Assembly: GCA_947305795.1 (NCBI GenBank)
Contig: CAMZEK010000019.1
Span: 1-45,366 of the forward strand
Origin: an uncultured Bacteroidales bacterium
GTDB lineage: Bacteria > Bacteroidota > Bacteroidia > Bacteroidales > F082
Length of the DNA stretch: 45,366 nt
Direction: 5' to 3'
Every line of letters starts with the position of its first letter. The stretch's first letter is position 1. Below the pieces are notes generated by a model. That model was not told the origin of the DNA, ran no database searches, and saw only the letters and a program-made list of their open reading frames with translations. Shown here piece after piece: positions 1-10,200 of this stretch. Both the position numbers and the translations under genes were made by a program.

Positions 1-2741
1 TCGTCCAAGGCGACCTCGACGTTGAACGAGCACCAGTTGGCACCAGCGCCCAAAGTGATAGTCTGGGTGACGACTGTCGGGGTCTCGTCCTTCACATAGA
101 GAGAAACGGGCAACTGACTGGCTGAGCTGTAGCAAGAGAAAAGTGTGTTGCCACCATTGTAATTGAACTGCATCACATTACGGTTGCTGCTGTTTGAGGC
201 GACAATGCTTGTGGTGTCATTAATGCTGATTTCCCAATCGCCATTGCCAATAGTATCAAGTTCTGGTTCTGTTCTCAGGTAATTATTGCTAGGACCAGCA
301 GCATAGAGATAGCCAGGAGTTCTGGCATCATAAATGGAATAGAATCCTTCTTCTTCCAAAGCGGTGATGACAAATTCGTAAACATTAGCGGTTTCTACTG
401 TGGCAGTAGTACCGTCAACGCTGATGGCAACGCCTCCACGGTTGTTGTTTCTCTGCTCACCCATGGCATAATAATTAGTCACGCTATCAATGGTCTTGCT
501 ACCCACAATGATGTAGGTCCTGCCCGATTCGATGGTCGTGGCCAAAGTGTAGGTGGCAGGCTCAAATGGAATATCAGCAACGGCGGTGGCAGTGATAGTA
601 ACATTGTGGCTAGGCATATTAAAGGAGTACGTCAAGTCCTCGTCGATGTCGTTCACGTGCTCCACACCATCCACTATCAATGATTGCATAACATAACCTT
701 CAACTGCGCTAACACTCAGCATCACTTGGTCACCTTCGGTCACTTGGATAGTACCAGCACCTTCAAATGGATCGCTCTCATCTCCTCCAACGAAAGTGAA
801 TATCTCGAGGTTCTCAAAAGGTTCAATAGTCAAATCGTAGGTTTCGATGACAGGTCCGCCGCCGAATTCATAAAGCATGATGTTGCCCAATGCAACGTTA
901 CCATTATCTTTTTCAGTGTAAATCCACTTGATGTAGCGGACGTTTTCGCCCAAGTTGTCGAATGATTTGGATTGAGTACCACCAAGTTCGGTGTAGGTCT
1001 CCAAATCCGTGTAGGTCACACCGTCTTCAGAGGTCTGCACAGTGAAGGTGCCTCCAGAAAAAGAGTTGCCCTTGATGTCGAAAGTCAGGGTGCCAGGCGC
1101 TTCGTTGAAGTGAAGGAGCAACCAGTCGCCAGTATTGTCAAATCTCAGTTTGGGCGAGTTGTTATAGTCTGAGCCAAGACCTTCTTGAGTCAAACCAGCA
1201 GTGCCTTCAATGTCGTCACGACCGCCATCAAATGCAAAAGGAAGGGTAGCATAGTCAGCAACAAAATGCTCTTGGGTAACAGTAACGGTCTTATTGGTAG
1301 CACCGGTGTAGGACAGTGTAAAGACAGCTGTGCGATTTTCGGAGCTCAGGTTTGCAGTAGTGTTGAAAGTCACGTTTTCGGAGTTAACAGTGATGTTGGT
1401 AATCCAGTCAGCCTCAGTAGTCGCAGTAAGAGTTACGCCTCCAACTGGGTTATCAATGGTGTAGGCAATTTCACCTGATGTGGCATCGTACGCCAGAGTG
1501 ATGTCTTCAGCATTGATGACAGGGTCGGTGTTGATTTGAACTTCGACATTCTGAGGGTTAGCGAGCTGAGCAGCATTGAAACAACCAATGTTGGCGGTCA
1601 GACTTAGGATATCGTTCACGGCATAAGTCACATCCGAAGAAATTCCACGCACTACAATGGTGTTTTCACCTTGGGCGATAGTGGTGTTTTGGCCACTGAT
1701 GGCGGTAACGGTAGCATTTTCCACACGCACCAGCCAACCTTGCAAAGCATTTTCGCCTGCATAATCAGCATTGATGGCTTCAATGGTCATCACTTGAGGT
1801 TCGACAGTATTGCCAGAAGAAATGACAGTGACTTGAGGACTCATGATTTCAAGCAAGCCATTATAGGTGGATAAACTACCTTGAACGGTAATGTTATCAC
1901 CAACGGTAAGGGCCGTACCATAGACGCAAATAGCTGCGGTAGCATCCTGAATGTAACCCGTGGTTCCAACACAGCTTGTCACAATGCCAGAAGTAAACAC
2001 ATTGCCGGTTCCTTGTGCGCGCACTTCGGCAATACTCATCGGCGTAAGGATAGTGTAAACAGCCGTCGCCACGTTGCTGGCGTCAGTGCCAACGTAAGCA
2101 ATGGCTTTCAATGTTGTGGTCTCACTAATAGAAATAGCGCTTTGGTAAAGGGTGCTTGCATTGTCGGGGGTAGTACCATCAGTGGTGTAATAAATGGAAG
2201 CACCTCCCGTTTCGCAGCTGATAGTCACGCTTTGGGGTTCCGTATAAGTGCCAGCGGCGGGATTAAAGGTAGGCATGGCAACAGCTGGTCCTTCACCACC
2301 GTAAGTGACTTCAAAAACAGCAATTCTTCTGTGGCCAGTTGTACCGCCAATGGTAAAGGTCACTTCTGAAGCATCACCTAGCCATGTTCCGTCAGCGTAT
2401 GAGCCAACATCTGTTGTTATGGCATTATTACCATCACCAGAGCCAAAGGTAAGTGTAATTTGGGAAAGATTGCCGTCGGATGACATAATGGTGAAATAGT
2501 TTCCACCATAGCATCTGATGGCTGAACCAGTGTTGTAATACTTGGGTTCATTGTTGTTGGTTCCTTTGAAGAATTCACCCGCAACATTGCTGTCAATGTC
2601 AATGCTTGTGATGATTTGGGCATTTTCATAACCTTGTTCCGAAGCGGTCCAAGTAACAGTGGTTTGTCCCCTCATTCCCAATGGGATAAGGAATGCGCAC
2701 AGCATTAATACCGACGCAAGGATTGTAATTTTTCTTTTCAT
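1..2741 (-). CDS. Large secreted multidomain protein, C-terminus beyond window
   Basis: The reading frame is open from an ATG at 2741 to the left edge (about 913 residues), so the C-terminus is missing. A Sec signal peptide ends near residue 27 (..GMRGQ). I read the modules in order. A chitobiase/hexosaminidase C-terminal-like domain lies at about 155-225 (YYTTDGTTP). An OB-fold, YhcR/DUF5689-like region is at about 230-310. A BACON-like domain is at about 405-487, a discoidin-like carbohydrate-binding region at about 517-625, and a short repeat ending in NMPSHNVTITA near 715. Last comes a lectin-like module with YDARTPGYLYAA. There is no recognised catalytic domain in the visible part. The architecture is typical of secreted, surface-attached Bacteroidota glycan-binding proteins, and a T9SS sorting domain is expected beyond the edge but not seen. 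Domain names are from reading motifs; the frame and start are firm. Confidence 0.8.
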   Translation of the reverse strand, partial: MKRKITILASVLMLCAFLIPLGMRGQTTVTWTASEQGYENAQIITSIDIDSNVAGEFFKGTNNNEPKYYNTGSAIRCYGGNYFTIMSSDGNLSQITLTFGSGDGNNAITTDVGSYADGTWLGDASEVTFTIGGTTGHRRIAVFEVTYGGEGPAVAMPTFNPAAGTYTEPQSVTISCETGGASIYYTTDGTTPDNASTLYQSAISISETTTLKAIAYVGTDASNVATAVYTILTPMSIAEVRAQGTGNVFTSGIVTSCVGTTGYIQDATAAICVYGTALTVGDNITVQGSLSTYNGLLEIMSPQVTVISSGNTVEPQVMTIEAINADYAGENALQGWLVRVENATVTAISGQNTTIAQGENTIVVRGISSDVTYAVNDILSLTANIGCFNAAQLANPQNVEVQINTDPVINAEDITLAYDATSGEIAYTIDNPVGGVTLTATTEADWITNITVNSENVTFNTTANLSSENRTAVFTLSYTGATNKTVTVTQEHFVADYATLPFAFDGGRDDIEGTAGLTQEGLGSDYNNSPKLRFDNTGDWLLLHFNEAPGTLTFDIKGNSFSGGTFTVQTSEDGVTYTDLETYTELGGTQSKSFDNLGENVRYIKWIYTEKDNGNVALGNIMLYEFGGGPVIETYDLTIEPFENLEIFTFVGGDESDPFEGAGTIQVTEGDQVMLSVSAVEGYVMQSLIVDGVEHVNDIDEDLTYSFNMPSHNVTITATAVADIPFEPATYTLATTIESGRTYIIVGSKTIDSVTNYYAMGEQRNNNRGGVAISVDGTTATVETANVYEFVITALEEEGFYSIYDARTPGYLYAAGPSNNYLRTEPELDTIGNGDWEISINDTTSIVASNSSNRNVMQFNYNGGNTLFSCYSSASQLPVSLYVKDETPTVVTQTITLGAGANWCSFNVEVALD

Positions 2742-2803
2742 AGTTTGTTGATTTTAAATTAGTTATGAATTAATTAAATTAAACGATTCTCTTTATTTGG
2801 GCA

Positions 2804-2811
2804 CAAAGTTA
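2804..2811 (-). promoter_or_regulatory. -7 box TAACTTTG with -33 TTTG
   Basis: Read on the minus strand. A TTTG at 2834-2837 lies 22 nt upstream, acceptable as the -33 element. It drives the large secreted protein with an A/T-rich leader of about 60 nt. Confidence 0.65.
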
Positions 2812-2887
2812 CTGAACTTGTTGCCCAACTTGGCAAAGGGGGCAAAAAATACACATTAAAACTTTTCAACAATCACTGTTTATAGCC

Positions 2888-2924
2888 TGTTAATAATTTG
2901 GGAGACAAAGGACTACTATTAACA
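2888..2924. promoter_or_regulatory. Inverted repeat TGTTAATA/TATTAACA between divergent genes
   Basis: Two exact 8-bp arms (2888-2895 and 2917-2924) are separated by 21 bp in the 295-bp divergent intergenic region. It could be an operator, but no regulator is linked to it. The rest of this region holds only the two promoters. Confidence 0.25.
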
Positions 2925-3023
2925 ATTATGGAATTTGTAATTTGAGTTGTTCATCTAAATTGACGAGGGTTTGAGCAAAAGGCTTTTATGGAAGTTTTGT
3001 TTTCGATGTGAGGAAAAATAGTG

Positions 3024-3031
3024 TATTTTTG
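3024..3031 (+). promoter_or_regulatory. -7 box TATTTTTG, near-leaderless
   Basis: The last base of the box is only 5 nt before the ATG at 3037, so transcription should begin at or within a few bases of the start codon. Confidence 0.65.
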
Positions 3032-3036
3032 CAGCC

Positions 3037-4647
3037 ATGAAAAAACGTAAAGTCCCACATACCTTCGTTATTGTGTTCTTCATCATCGTCGTCGCGGCGG
3101 TGCTCACTTGGATTATCCCACCAGGGAAGTACGTTGAGGAACAGACTGATGGCGAAACGGTGATGACATTTTATTACCAAGACCAATTGCCTGATGCTTA
3201 CGCTGCTGAGTTTCACGCTGAGCCGCAAACATGGCAGGTGTTTTCAGCGTTTTACAAGGGCTTCGTCAAACAGGGCAACATCATCGTGTTTATCCTCATC
3301 ATCGGTGGCGCCTTCTGGATTATGAACAAGAGCCGCGCCATCGACATGGGTATCTTGTCGTTCTTGAAGTTCACTAAACGACTGGAACGCAGTCCGTTAA
3401 TTCGGAAAATCGGGGTGAACAACATTGTCATTATTTTGGTTATGCTGCTGTTTAGCCTCTTCGGGAGCGTGTTTGGCATGAGCGAGGAGACCATCGCTTT
3501 TGCCTTGATTATCATACCACTGGCCATCTCTATGGGCTATGACAGCATTGTGGGCCTGTGCATGGTGTATGTGGCCGCACATATCGGTTTTTCGGGTGCC
3601 ATGCTCAACCCATTCACTATCGGCATCGCGCAGGGCATAGCGGGCATACCGCTCTTTACAGGCATTGGTTATAGAGCCGTATGTTGGGCCATTTTGACGG
3701 TGGTGGGCATTGTTTTCGTGTTGCTCTATGCCCGAAAAGTGAAGAAGAATCCACAATCATCCATCATGTATGAGGACGATGCCTATTGGCGCAAGTCGGC
3801 AGCAACACAGGAGGCGGAAATGGAGCATTACACACCGCGAAAGGCTTGGTGGGTATTCCTTTTCTTAATGATTGTATTGATTGTATTTTCAGTGCTTTAT
3901 CCGATGACCACCTTAAAAATCGGCAACGCTGAGCGCACTTTGCCTTTACTGCCTGTGGGGACAGCTTTGTTTGTTTTGTTGGGTATCGTCACGCTGCGGA
4001 AAACGGTACATTATTTTGTCCTCACTTTGCTCTTCGCAACGGTCTATTTCCTGATTGTCGGGGTGTTGGGCTACGAGTGGTACGTCATGGAGATTGCGTC
4101 ACTGTTTTTGGTCTTGGGCATCGCGAGTGGCTTGGCCGTCGATAAAAGTGCCAGTGACATCGCCAAACTGTTCCTTGAAGGTATGGGTGACATCCTTTCG
4201 GCGGCGGTCATTGTGGGTTTGGCGGGCGGCATCGTCATCATTTTGCAGGACGGCGGCATCATCGATACAATTCTTTACGGCCTTTCCAAGTCGATGAGCG
4301 ACATGGGCAAAATCGCCTCGGCGGAAATCATGTACGGCATTCAGACCTTAATTAATATAGTCATTCCGAGCGGTTCGGCAAAAGCTGCCATCACTATGCC
4401 TATCATGGCGCCTTTCAGCGACCTGATTGGCATTTCGCGTCAAGCCACGGTGGTGGCGTTCCAGTTCGGCGATGGCTTCACCAACATGATTACTCCCACT
4501 TCCGGCGTGCTGATGGCCGCTCTTGGTGTGGCACGCATCCCATGGGACAAGTGGGTACGTTTTATCTGGAAATTCATCCTTGTCTTGGTCGTCATCGGTG
4601 CCTTGCTGCTCATTCCTACAGTAACGATGGACTTGGCGGGATTCTAG
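3037..4647 (+). CDS. YfcC-family (DcuC/C4-dicarboxylate carrier-like) membrane transporter
   Basis: A 536-residue inner-membrane protein. The N-terminus (KVPHTFVIVFFIIVVAAVLT, then WIIPPGKY) is the signature opening of YfcC proteins in Pfam DcuC/YfcC (PF03606). About twelve hydrophobic segments span the chain, and the conserved IPSGSAKA and TNMITPTSGVL re-entrant-like motifs are near residues 447-490, as in the family. Members are predicted to move C4-dicarboxylates, basic amino acids or related organic anions; the substrate cannot be read from sequence. Length matches the family (about 480-540). It is a single-gene unit with its own promoter, convergent with the next gene across 20 bp and without a clear terminator there. 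The ATG at 3037 is chosen because it sits right after the -7 box. Confidence 0.88.
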   Translation: MKKRKVPHTFVIVFFIIVVAAVLTWIIPPGKYVEEQTDGETVMTFYYQDQLPDAYAAEFHAEPQTWQVFSAFYKGFVKQGNIIVFILIIGGAFWIMNKSRAIDMGILSFLKFTKRLERSPLIRKIGVNNIVIILVMLLFSLFGSVFGMSEETIAFALIIIPLAISMGYDSIVGLCMVYVAAHIGFSGAMLNPFTIGIAQGIAGIPLFTGIGYRAVCWAILTVVGIVFVLLYARKVKKNPQSSIMYEDDAYWRKSAATQEAEMEHYTPRKAWWVFLFLMIVLIVFSVLYPMTTLKIGNAERTLPLLPVGTALFVLLGIVTLRKTVHYFVLTLLFATVYFLIVGVLGYEWYVMEIASLFLVLGIASGLAVDKSASDIAKLFLEGMGDILSAAVIVGLAGGIVIILQDGGIIDTILYGLSKSMSDMGKIASAEIMYGIQTLINIVIPSGSAKAAITMPIMAPFSDLIGISRQATVVAFQFGDGFTNMITPTSGVLMAALGVARIPWDKWVRFIWKFILVLVVIGALLLIPTVTMDLAGF

Positions 4648-4667
4648 AGTCTGAAAGGGGAAAAGCC

Positions 4668-5975
4668 TTATTTCACCACCAATTTCAACGTTTGGACCCA
4701 GCCTTCGCCATTGCTGAGACGGAGGAGATAAAAGCCTTGGCTTAGGCCTTGTAACGACAATTCAAATTGTTGGAAACCAGTGCTAAAATGGGCTGATTCA
4801 CATCTGATTTGTTGTCCCATAATGGAGTACAAGTTGAATTGAATTGGGCTATCCGAAGGGTTGCAGAAGCTGATGGTGGCTGTTTCCGAGGCGGGATTGG
4901 GTGCAATGGAAGCTTGGAATACTGGCATCGTATTGTCGTTCACGCCCAATTTGACATCAACGGCGATTTTCATCGTCACGGGGAGATGGTCGGAACAGTC
5001 ATACAGGGCTTCGGCGACCAATGGTGGAACGGACGAGTTGCCGTTTTGGTTAACGCTTTGGTTGTAATGACGGCCATCGTTACCCACTGCATGATAGGAG
5101 TTCTGGACATAGCGCAAATGGTTGTAACTGAACATGATTTCATCAGCCATGAGGATGAAATCGAAGCGGTCATCCAAACCGCCGCTTGAGAAACAATTGT
5201 CGGAATTGCTCCGTGTAGACTGGGTATGGAAGGCTGCAAACTGAATGTTGTTGTTCCATGCGCCTACTCCGCCTACAGAAGACAATGGGTCGACGAAGCG
5301 GATGTTGGCATTGCTGTAAGTCTGAGTAAGCAGACGATAGCCGCTCTCATTGGCACCATACATGTTAAAGTCTCCCATGATTAGCACGTTATCGGTTGGA
5401 TAATGCAAATTAATGTAATCCATGATGAGCTGCATACAGGCCCTGCGCGCGCTTTCTTCGTTTTGTCCAGCCTTGGGATGTGTAACGATGCACACTAACC
5501 GGAGGGTGTCGCCCGCAGCCAAACTTGGAGTCTTCATGTAGAGTTCATACACATCCGAATCACGAGGCGATGTACCAATGGCAATGTGCCTTTTCAGCCC
5601 CATCTTGCGTGAATCGTAGAAAATATGATTGACAATATTGCTATGGGCTTGGTTGATGATATTGTCTGATTGCCAATAAGTTGCCCCATTAATATTCAGG
5701 TTGTGTCGAATGAAGTTCTCGTGTAAGGTTTGGGTGGCACCAAACTCGCAAACGGTGAAGATGTCAGGTTTCACGTAATCTAAGATGGTTCGGATACATT
5801 CGTCCTTGTTTTGGGTGTTGTTGCAGGATTCGTTGCATCCCGAATAGCCAGCGTTGTAATTGCCGTATTGTAATAGGTTATACTGCATGACAGTAATTGT
5901 GTCTTGCGCTTTCGTTGACAGGGCAAGACAGACAAAAAACAGCCATATTAATAAGGTCTTGTTTTTCACTTTCAA
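4668..5975 (-). CDS. Secreted endonuclease/exonuclease/phosphatase-fold protein with T9SS sorting domain
   Basis: About 435 residues: a signal peptide (LIWLFFVCLALSTKAQ), an EEP domain at about 28-335 and a C-terminal T9SS type A sorting domain (about 355-435, starting NPASETATISF and ending LKLVVK). EEP motifs are present: MQYNLLQYG near the start, CEFGA with the metal-binding Glu, MGDFN, and SDHLPV with the Asp-His pair. This supports a metal-dependent phosphodiesterase or nuclease delivered to the cell surface by T9SS; a nucleic acid or lipid headgroup could be the substrate. No ATG fits the signal peptide. The start must be TTG at 5975 or GTG at 5969, both shortly after the -7 box at 5989-5996. 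The next in-frame ATG would delete the signal peptide. Confidence 0.85.
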   Translation of the reverse strand: MKVKNKTLLIWLFFVCLALSTKAQDTITVMQYNLLQYGNYNAGYSGCNESCNNTQNKDECIRTILDYVKPDIFTVCEFGATQTLHENFIRHNLNINGATYWQSDNIINQAHSNIVNHIFYDSRKMGLKRHIAIGTSPRDSDVYELYMKTPSLAAGDTLRLVCIVTHPKAGQNEESARRACMQLIMDYINLHYPTDNVLIMGDFNMYGANESGYRLLTQTYSNANIRFVDPLSSVGGVGAWNNNIQFAAFHTQSTRSNSDNCFSSGGLDDRFDFILMADEIMFSYNHLRYVQNSYHAVGNDGRHYNQSVNQNGNSSVPPLVAEALYDCSDHLPVTMKIAVDVKLGVNDNTMPVFQASIAPNPASETATISFCNPSDSPIQFNLYSIMGQQIRCESAHFSTGFQQFELSLQGLSQGFYLLRLSNGEGWVQTLKLVVK

Positions 5976-5988
5976 GAATTTTGTGCAG

Positions 5989-5996
5989 CAAAAGTA
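5989..5996 (-). promoter_or_regulatory. -7 box TACTTTTG
   Basis: Read on the minus strand, it ends 13 nt before the TTG (5975) and 19 nt before the GTG (5969) candidate starts of the EEP-fold gene. This rules out any start further upstream. Confidence 0.6.
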
Positions 5997-6026
5997 GAAA
6001 AAATGGCGCGATATTTGAAGAAATCT

Positions 6027-6034
6027 TAATTTTG
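6027..6034 (+). promoter_or_regulatory. -7 box TAATTTTG
   Basis: Lies 23 nt before the ATG at 6058 of the lipoprotein pair. A small AGCGA/TCGCT hairpin lies in the leader. Confidence 0.6.
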
Positions 6035-6057
6035 CAGCGAAATTAATCGCTAAAGAA

Positions 6058-6543
6058 ATGAAAAAATTGTCTCAAATCGGAATGCTGGCCTTAGTTGTCT
6101 TCATGGTGACGGCTTTTGGATGCAATAAGAACCAGTCCGTTTCGCCCATTGTAGGTCATTGGGGTTGTGAGCAATACGTAAGCTGTCGCACCGACAGCTT
6201 GGGTGTTGAGGAATGGGACACGTCGTGGTTTGAGGCTGTTGCAGGAGGCGAGTACGAATTGTTTTTCAACGCTGACGGTTCGGGGTTGTTGAAACTGAAC
6301 AATAGTCCAGCTTTTATCAAGGAGTTTTCGTGCAAATACGAGTATAATTCAGACAATCAACTGCTTACGGTGGAGAGTAGTGCGTGGCTCTATGCACTAT
6401 ATGGCTCGCTTTTTATGGACGAGAACCAAGCCACTTTTAAGATTGAAAGTCTTACCGATTCCAACTTAGTGGCTTCGTGGACGAATTATCTCGCCGAGCC
6501 ACAACCTTTTTTTGAAAGATTTTTTATTAAACGTATTGATTAA
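6058..6543 (+). CDS. Lipocalin-like lipoprotein, first of a tandem pair
   Basis: 161 residues with a lipoprotein signal (hydrophobic stretch, then AFGC at about 19-22, lipidated Cys22). The mature part begins with a VGHWGCE motif, continues with FFNADGSGLL and a CKYEYNSDNQLLTV strand, and closes with FFIKRID. This order resembles small Bacteroidota lipocalin-like (calycin) lipoproteins, where an h-G-x-W segment opens the barrel. No catalytic motif is seen and the ligand is unknown. It lies 19 bp upstream of a second lipoprotein with the same layout and no promoter of its own, so the two are probably co-transcribed. Confidence 0.7.
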   Translation: MKKLSQIGMLALVVFMVTAFGCNKNQSVSPIVGHWGCEQYVSCRTDSLGVEEWDTSWFEAVAGGEYELFFNADGSGLLKLNNSPAFIKEFSCKYEYNSDNQLLTVESSAWLYALYGSLFMDENQATFKIESLTDSNLVASWTNYLAEPQPFFERFFIKRID

Positions 6544-6562
6544 CAATAAATTATAGAAAAAA

Positions 6563-7168
6563 ATGAAAAAGATTGCATTAATGACATTTTGCGCAATGGC
6601 TGCAGTGCTGTTCGCTTCATGTGGTTCATCCACTAAAGATTACAGGGTTTTCATCGGCACATGGGGTGTGGAGAGAATTGAGTATTACAACATCGACTAT
6701 GCGGGCAATCCCATAGCGGGCTCCATGGTGACATGGGACATTACCCCAGGTGACCCTGATTTTGGTATCGACCTTGTTTTCAGGGCAGACAAGACGGGCG
6801 AGTTGCGCGACCGTAGCAAAGACACGATTTGGACGGATTGGAATTCGGAAACGCAAGACTACGAAACAATGATTGTCGCCCCCGACACCACCATCGTATC
6901 GCCATTCGAGTATTCGTATGACCAAAGTGAGTCAACGCTCTACATGGATGTGGACTATGTAATTGATGGTGTTTTGGTTCAAAAGTTGTTCAAGATGAAA
7001 ATCTCTAACATGACGGCCAAATCCTTCATCTACGAGAATGAGTATGAGAACAATTACGTGGAGCGTTCCTACCTGAAACGCCTCTCCGATACCCCAAGCA
7101 AGGGCATCCGCAGAAGCATGAACCAAAAGCGGCCTTACATGCCGGGCTCTTTCCTGAGCGGGAAATGA
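6563..7168 (+). CDS. Lipocalin-like lipoprotein, second of a tandem pair
   Basis: 201 residues with a lipoprotein signal ending FASC (Cys20). The mature part follows the same plan as the preceding gene: IGTWGVE opening, LVFRADKTGEL, FEYSYDQSESTLYM, and a closing YLKRL strand near residue 172. This suggests an old duplication. It differs by an acidic insert around residues 50-100 and a basic tail of about 25 residues (KGIRRSMNQKRPYMPG) that the first copy lacks. Function is unknown; it is presumably anchored in the outer membrane. Convergent with the large flavoenzyme gene. Confidence 0.7.
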   Translation: MKKIALMTFCAMAAVLFASCGSSTKDYRVFIGTWGVERIEYYNIDYAGNPIAGSMVTWDITPGDPDFGIDLVFRADKTGELRDRSKDTIWTDWNSETQDYETMIVAPDTTIVSPFEYSYDQSESTLYMDVDYVIDGVLVQKLFKMKISNMTAKSFIYENEYENNYVERSYLKRLSDTPSKGIRRSMNQKRPYMPGSFLSGK

Positions 7169-7197
7169 ACCACGAACCCACAATGACAAAAAAACAT

Positions 7198-7225
7198 AGG
7201 GCTGCCGCAGCAATGCGACAGCCCT
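7198..7225 (-). terminator. Intrinsic terminator for the flavoenzyme gene
   Basis: AGGGCTG/CAGCCCT arms with an inner CGCA/TGCG and a GCAA loop. The T-run (ATGTTTTTTTG) follows on the minus strand, so it serves the gene ending at 7257. Confidence 0.75.
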
Positions 7226-7256
7226 AACTGTTAACTGAAAACTGCTAACTCCAAAC

Positions 7257-10200
7257 TTACTTGAAAGCATTCTCGCTCAGCCCCTTGCCACTCAAGGCCA
7301 AATCCTTCATGTAGCTGGGCACTTCCTTGCCGAGGTACTTGTCCACATACAGTTTGGCGAGATACTGGCCGAGCATGAAGCCGTGGCCGCGCAAGCCGGT
7401 GAGCATACCGACCTCCGGGTCAACGATGTAACGCGGCTCCATGTAGTAGCCGGCCCACACCGCATGGAAGCCCACGGAAGCCAGGTTTGGAATCCAGTCG
7501 GCGAAGACTTCGCTACAGATCTCCAAGAACTCCTTGCTGTTGTACTTCAGGTTCTGACGGGCCTCGAAGGCATCGCAGTCGGGTGAGGCACAGCCGATGA
7601 CCTGTCCTGTGTGCAGGAACTGCTGTCCGTAGACGGCGCTGAAGCCCTTGTAGTGACGGCGGTCGATGATCATGTCGAGCGAGTCGCCATTGGCACCCAA
7701 GTTGGGCAGACGACGTGTGATGAAGGCCTGGTGCTTCACCGGATACAATTGGGTGTCGATGCCCAACATGTCCGTAAACTTCTCTGCACCCCAGCCCATG
7801 CTGTTGACGAAGTGGTCGCAGGTAAACTCCACATATTGCTTGTCGTGGGTGCGGACGAGGGCGACATACTTGTCGTCCTTCTTCTGCACGAAAACCAGCT
7901 CGCAGTCTTCCATTAGCGTGCCACCTTTCTCGATGGCGATACCGCGGATGTAGTCGATGGTGCGGCCGGGCGTGGCCTGCCAGCAGTTCTTGGAAATCAA
8001 AGCGTGGCTGTAGACGTTGCTGTCCATGTTCCACAACGGTGAAATTTCCTTGCGGAAGTCCTTCTTTTCGATCATATAGGCATCGCTCCAGGCGCGCGAG
8101 GCGTCGAGGGCTTTGTAGGTGGCATCGTCGTGGACGAGGTTCACATAACGCGTCAGCTTGAAGTCGATGTTGTGAACTTTCTGGATCTCCTTGAAGATTT
8201 CAAGGTTGTGGTTGGCGATATCTGCGATGTCGGGGTTCGAGAAGGCTGGACGTCCGCCCGCGATGCAGCGCCATGAAGAACCGCGGTCGTAGTTGACGAG
8301 CACGGGTTTCTTGCCCGCCTCGGCGAAGTAACGGAAAGCACCACTACCTGCAATGCCACCGCCGGCGATGAGCACCTCGACGCGTTCTTTCTTCACGTCG
8401 TTGCCCGTTTGGAAGACGAAGGTCTCATGTGCCTTCGGATTGTAGACATCCCCCAAGGTAACTTGGTTGGCCAGAGGTGCACGTGGCGATGACTCGCCCA
8501 CGACCTCGATGCCATAGCCGCGCAGGATTTGCTTGGCACGCGACACGCAACGCTTACCACGGCACGGCCCCATGCCCATGCGGGTGATGTGCTTCAGCTC
8601 GTCCACCGAGATGAATTTGCGGTTGCCAACAGCCTTGAGGATGGTCTTCATGTCCACATCTTCGCAGTGGCAGACGTAGGCGTCTTCGGTCAACACGGGT
8701 TCGGTGTTGGGCTTAAAATCGATGGGTTTCGGGTATCTCTCTTTCAGGATAAAGCCACGGGCAGCGACCAGTTGTTCGCCTTGGATGTCGGTGGCCTTTA
8801 CGCGCACCACATGGGTCTTGTTGTCCTTGCGGAGCACCTTCTCAATCACGCCCTCGCCGACCTTCTTGCCGTTGTTGTCGATGAGGAAGACCTCCTTGCT
8901 TTCTTCCACGTCATATTCGACGGGCAGGAAGAGCACGTTCTTGTTGAGGTCGTAGCCGAAGATGGCCAAGCCTGGGCAGTGGTTGACGCACTGCATACAG
9001 CCAATGCATTTGGCATAATCCACCATAGGAACGGTGTTGGTCGAAGCTTTGGTGATAGCACCTTGCGGGCAGCTGAACGAGCAGGGGTTGCAGGCGAAGC
9101 CATAGAGGCAGTCGAGTTGCACAAAGGGTTTGGCAAACATACGTTCCTTGTCGGGTAGGTTGGGATGTTCCAAGATGCGCACGGGACGCTGTTGCGAGTC
9201 GATATACTGTCTCGAAATCTCAAGATACTCGTCATAGTTGTAACGCACGCCGAGGTTCTGGGCCACCTCGAAGGCGGCCTGTTTGCCACGCAGCACAGCG
9301 CTGGTGCCTTCACCGATGCGGACGGCATCACCGCAACCGTAGGTGTAGAGACCGAAGACCTGCTTGCCCTTGGTGAGGATCTGGTCGTCGGGGACGAGGC
9401 CGGTGCAGATGTTGATGATGTCGATGTCATCAATGATCTTCTCGGTGCCTGGGATGGGCTTGAAGTTCTTGCATTCGGCGATAACGGCACCCACGACACC
9501 CGTGTGGTCCTTATTTGGGATGGCCTTCAGCAGCACGTGCGAGGTCATAATCGGGATGCCCAAGCGGCGCACACGATTGGCCTGCACGGGGAAGCCACCC
9601 TCGTGATCCATGCCCTCGATGATGGCCTTGATGGTCGCGCCAGCCTGCATACCTTGGTAGGAGGTCAGGTAGCCGATGTTACCCGCGCCCACGGTGAGGA
9701 CTTTCTTGCCTAACAGCGTGTGCTCTTGGTTCATCATCTTTTGGAACACAGCGGCGGTGTAAACGCCTGGCACGTCGTCGTTCTCGAAGGTCGGCATGAA
9801 AGGCACAGCACCCGTGGCCACTACGAGATGTTCAGCATCCACATAGCTGATTTCTTGTGTGACGACGTTCTTCAGGGCGACGCGTTTGCCTTCAAGGAGG
9901 TCCCAAACGGTGTTGTTCAAAAGGATGCCATCGTGGTTGTCGCCAGCCAGCGTCTTGGCGATGTCGAAGCCACGCATGCCGCCGAATTTCTTCTCCTTCT
10001 CGAAAAAGAAGAACTGGTGGGTTTGCATGTTGAACTGTCCGCCAATGCTGGCGTTGTTGTCGATAACCATATTCGGGATGCCAAGTTCGATGAGTTTCTC
10101 GCGACAAGCCAGACCGGCAGGACCTGCGCCGATGATGGCGACGGTGGTCTTGTAAATCTTTACCTCGCGTTGAGGGTTCTCAGAAGGCTCGGGCTGGTAG

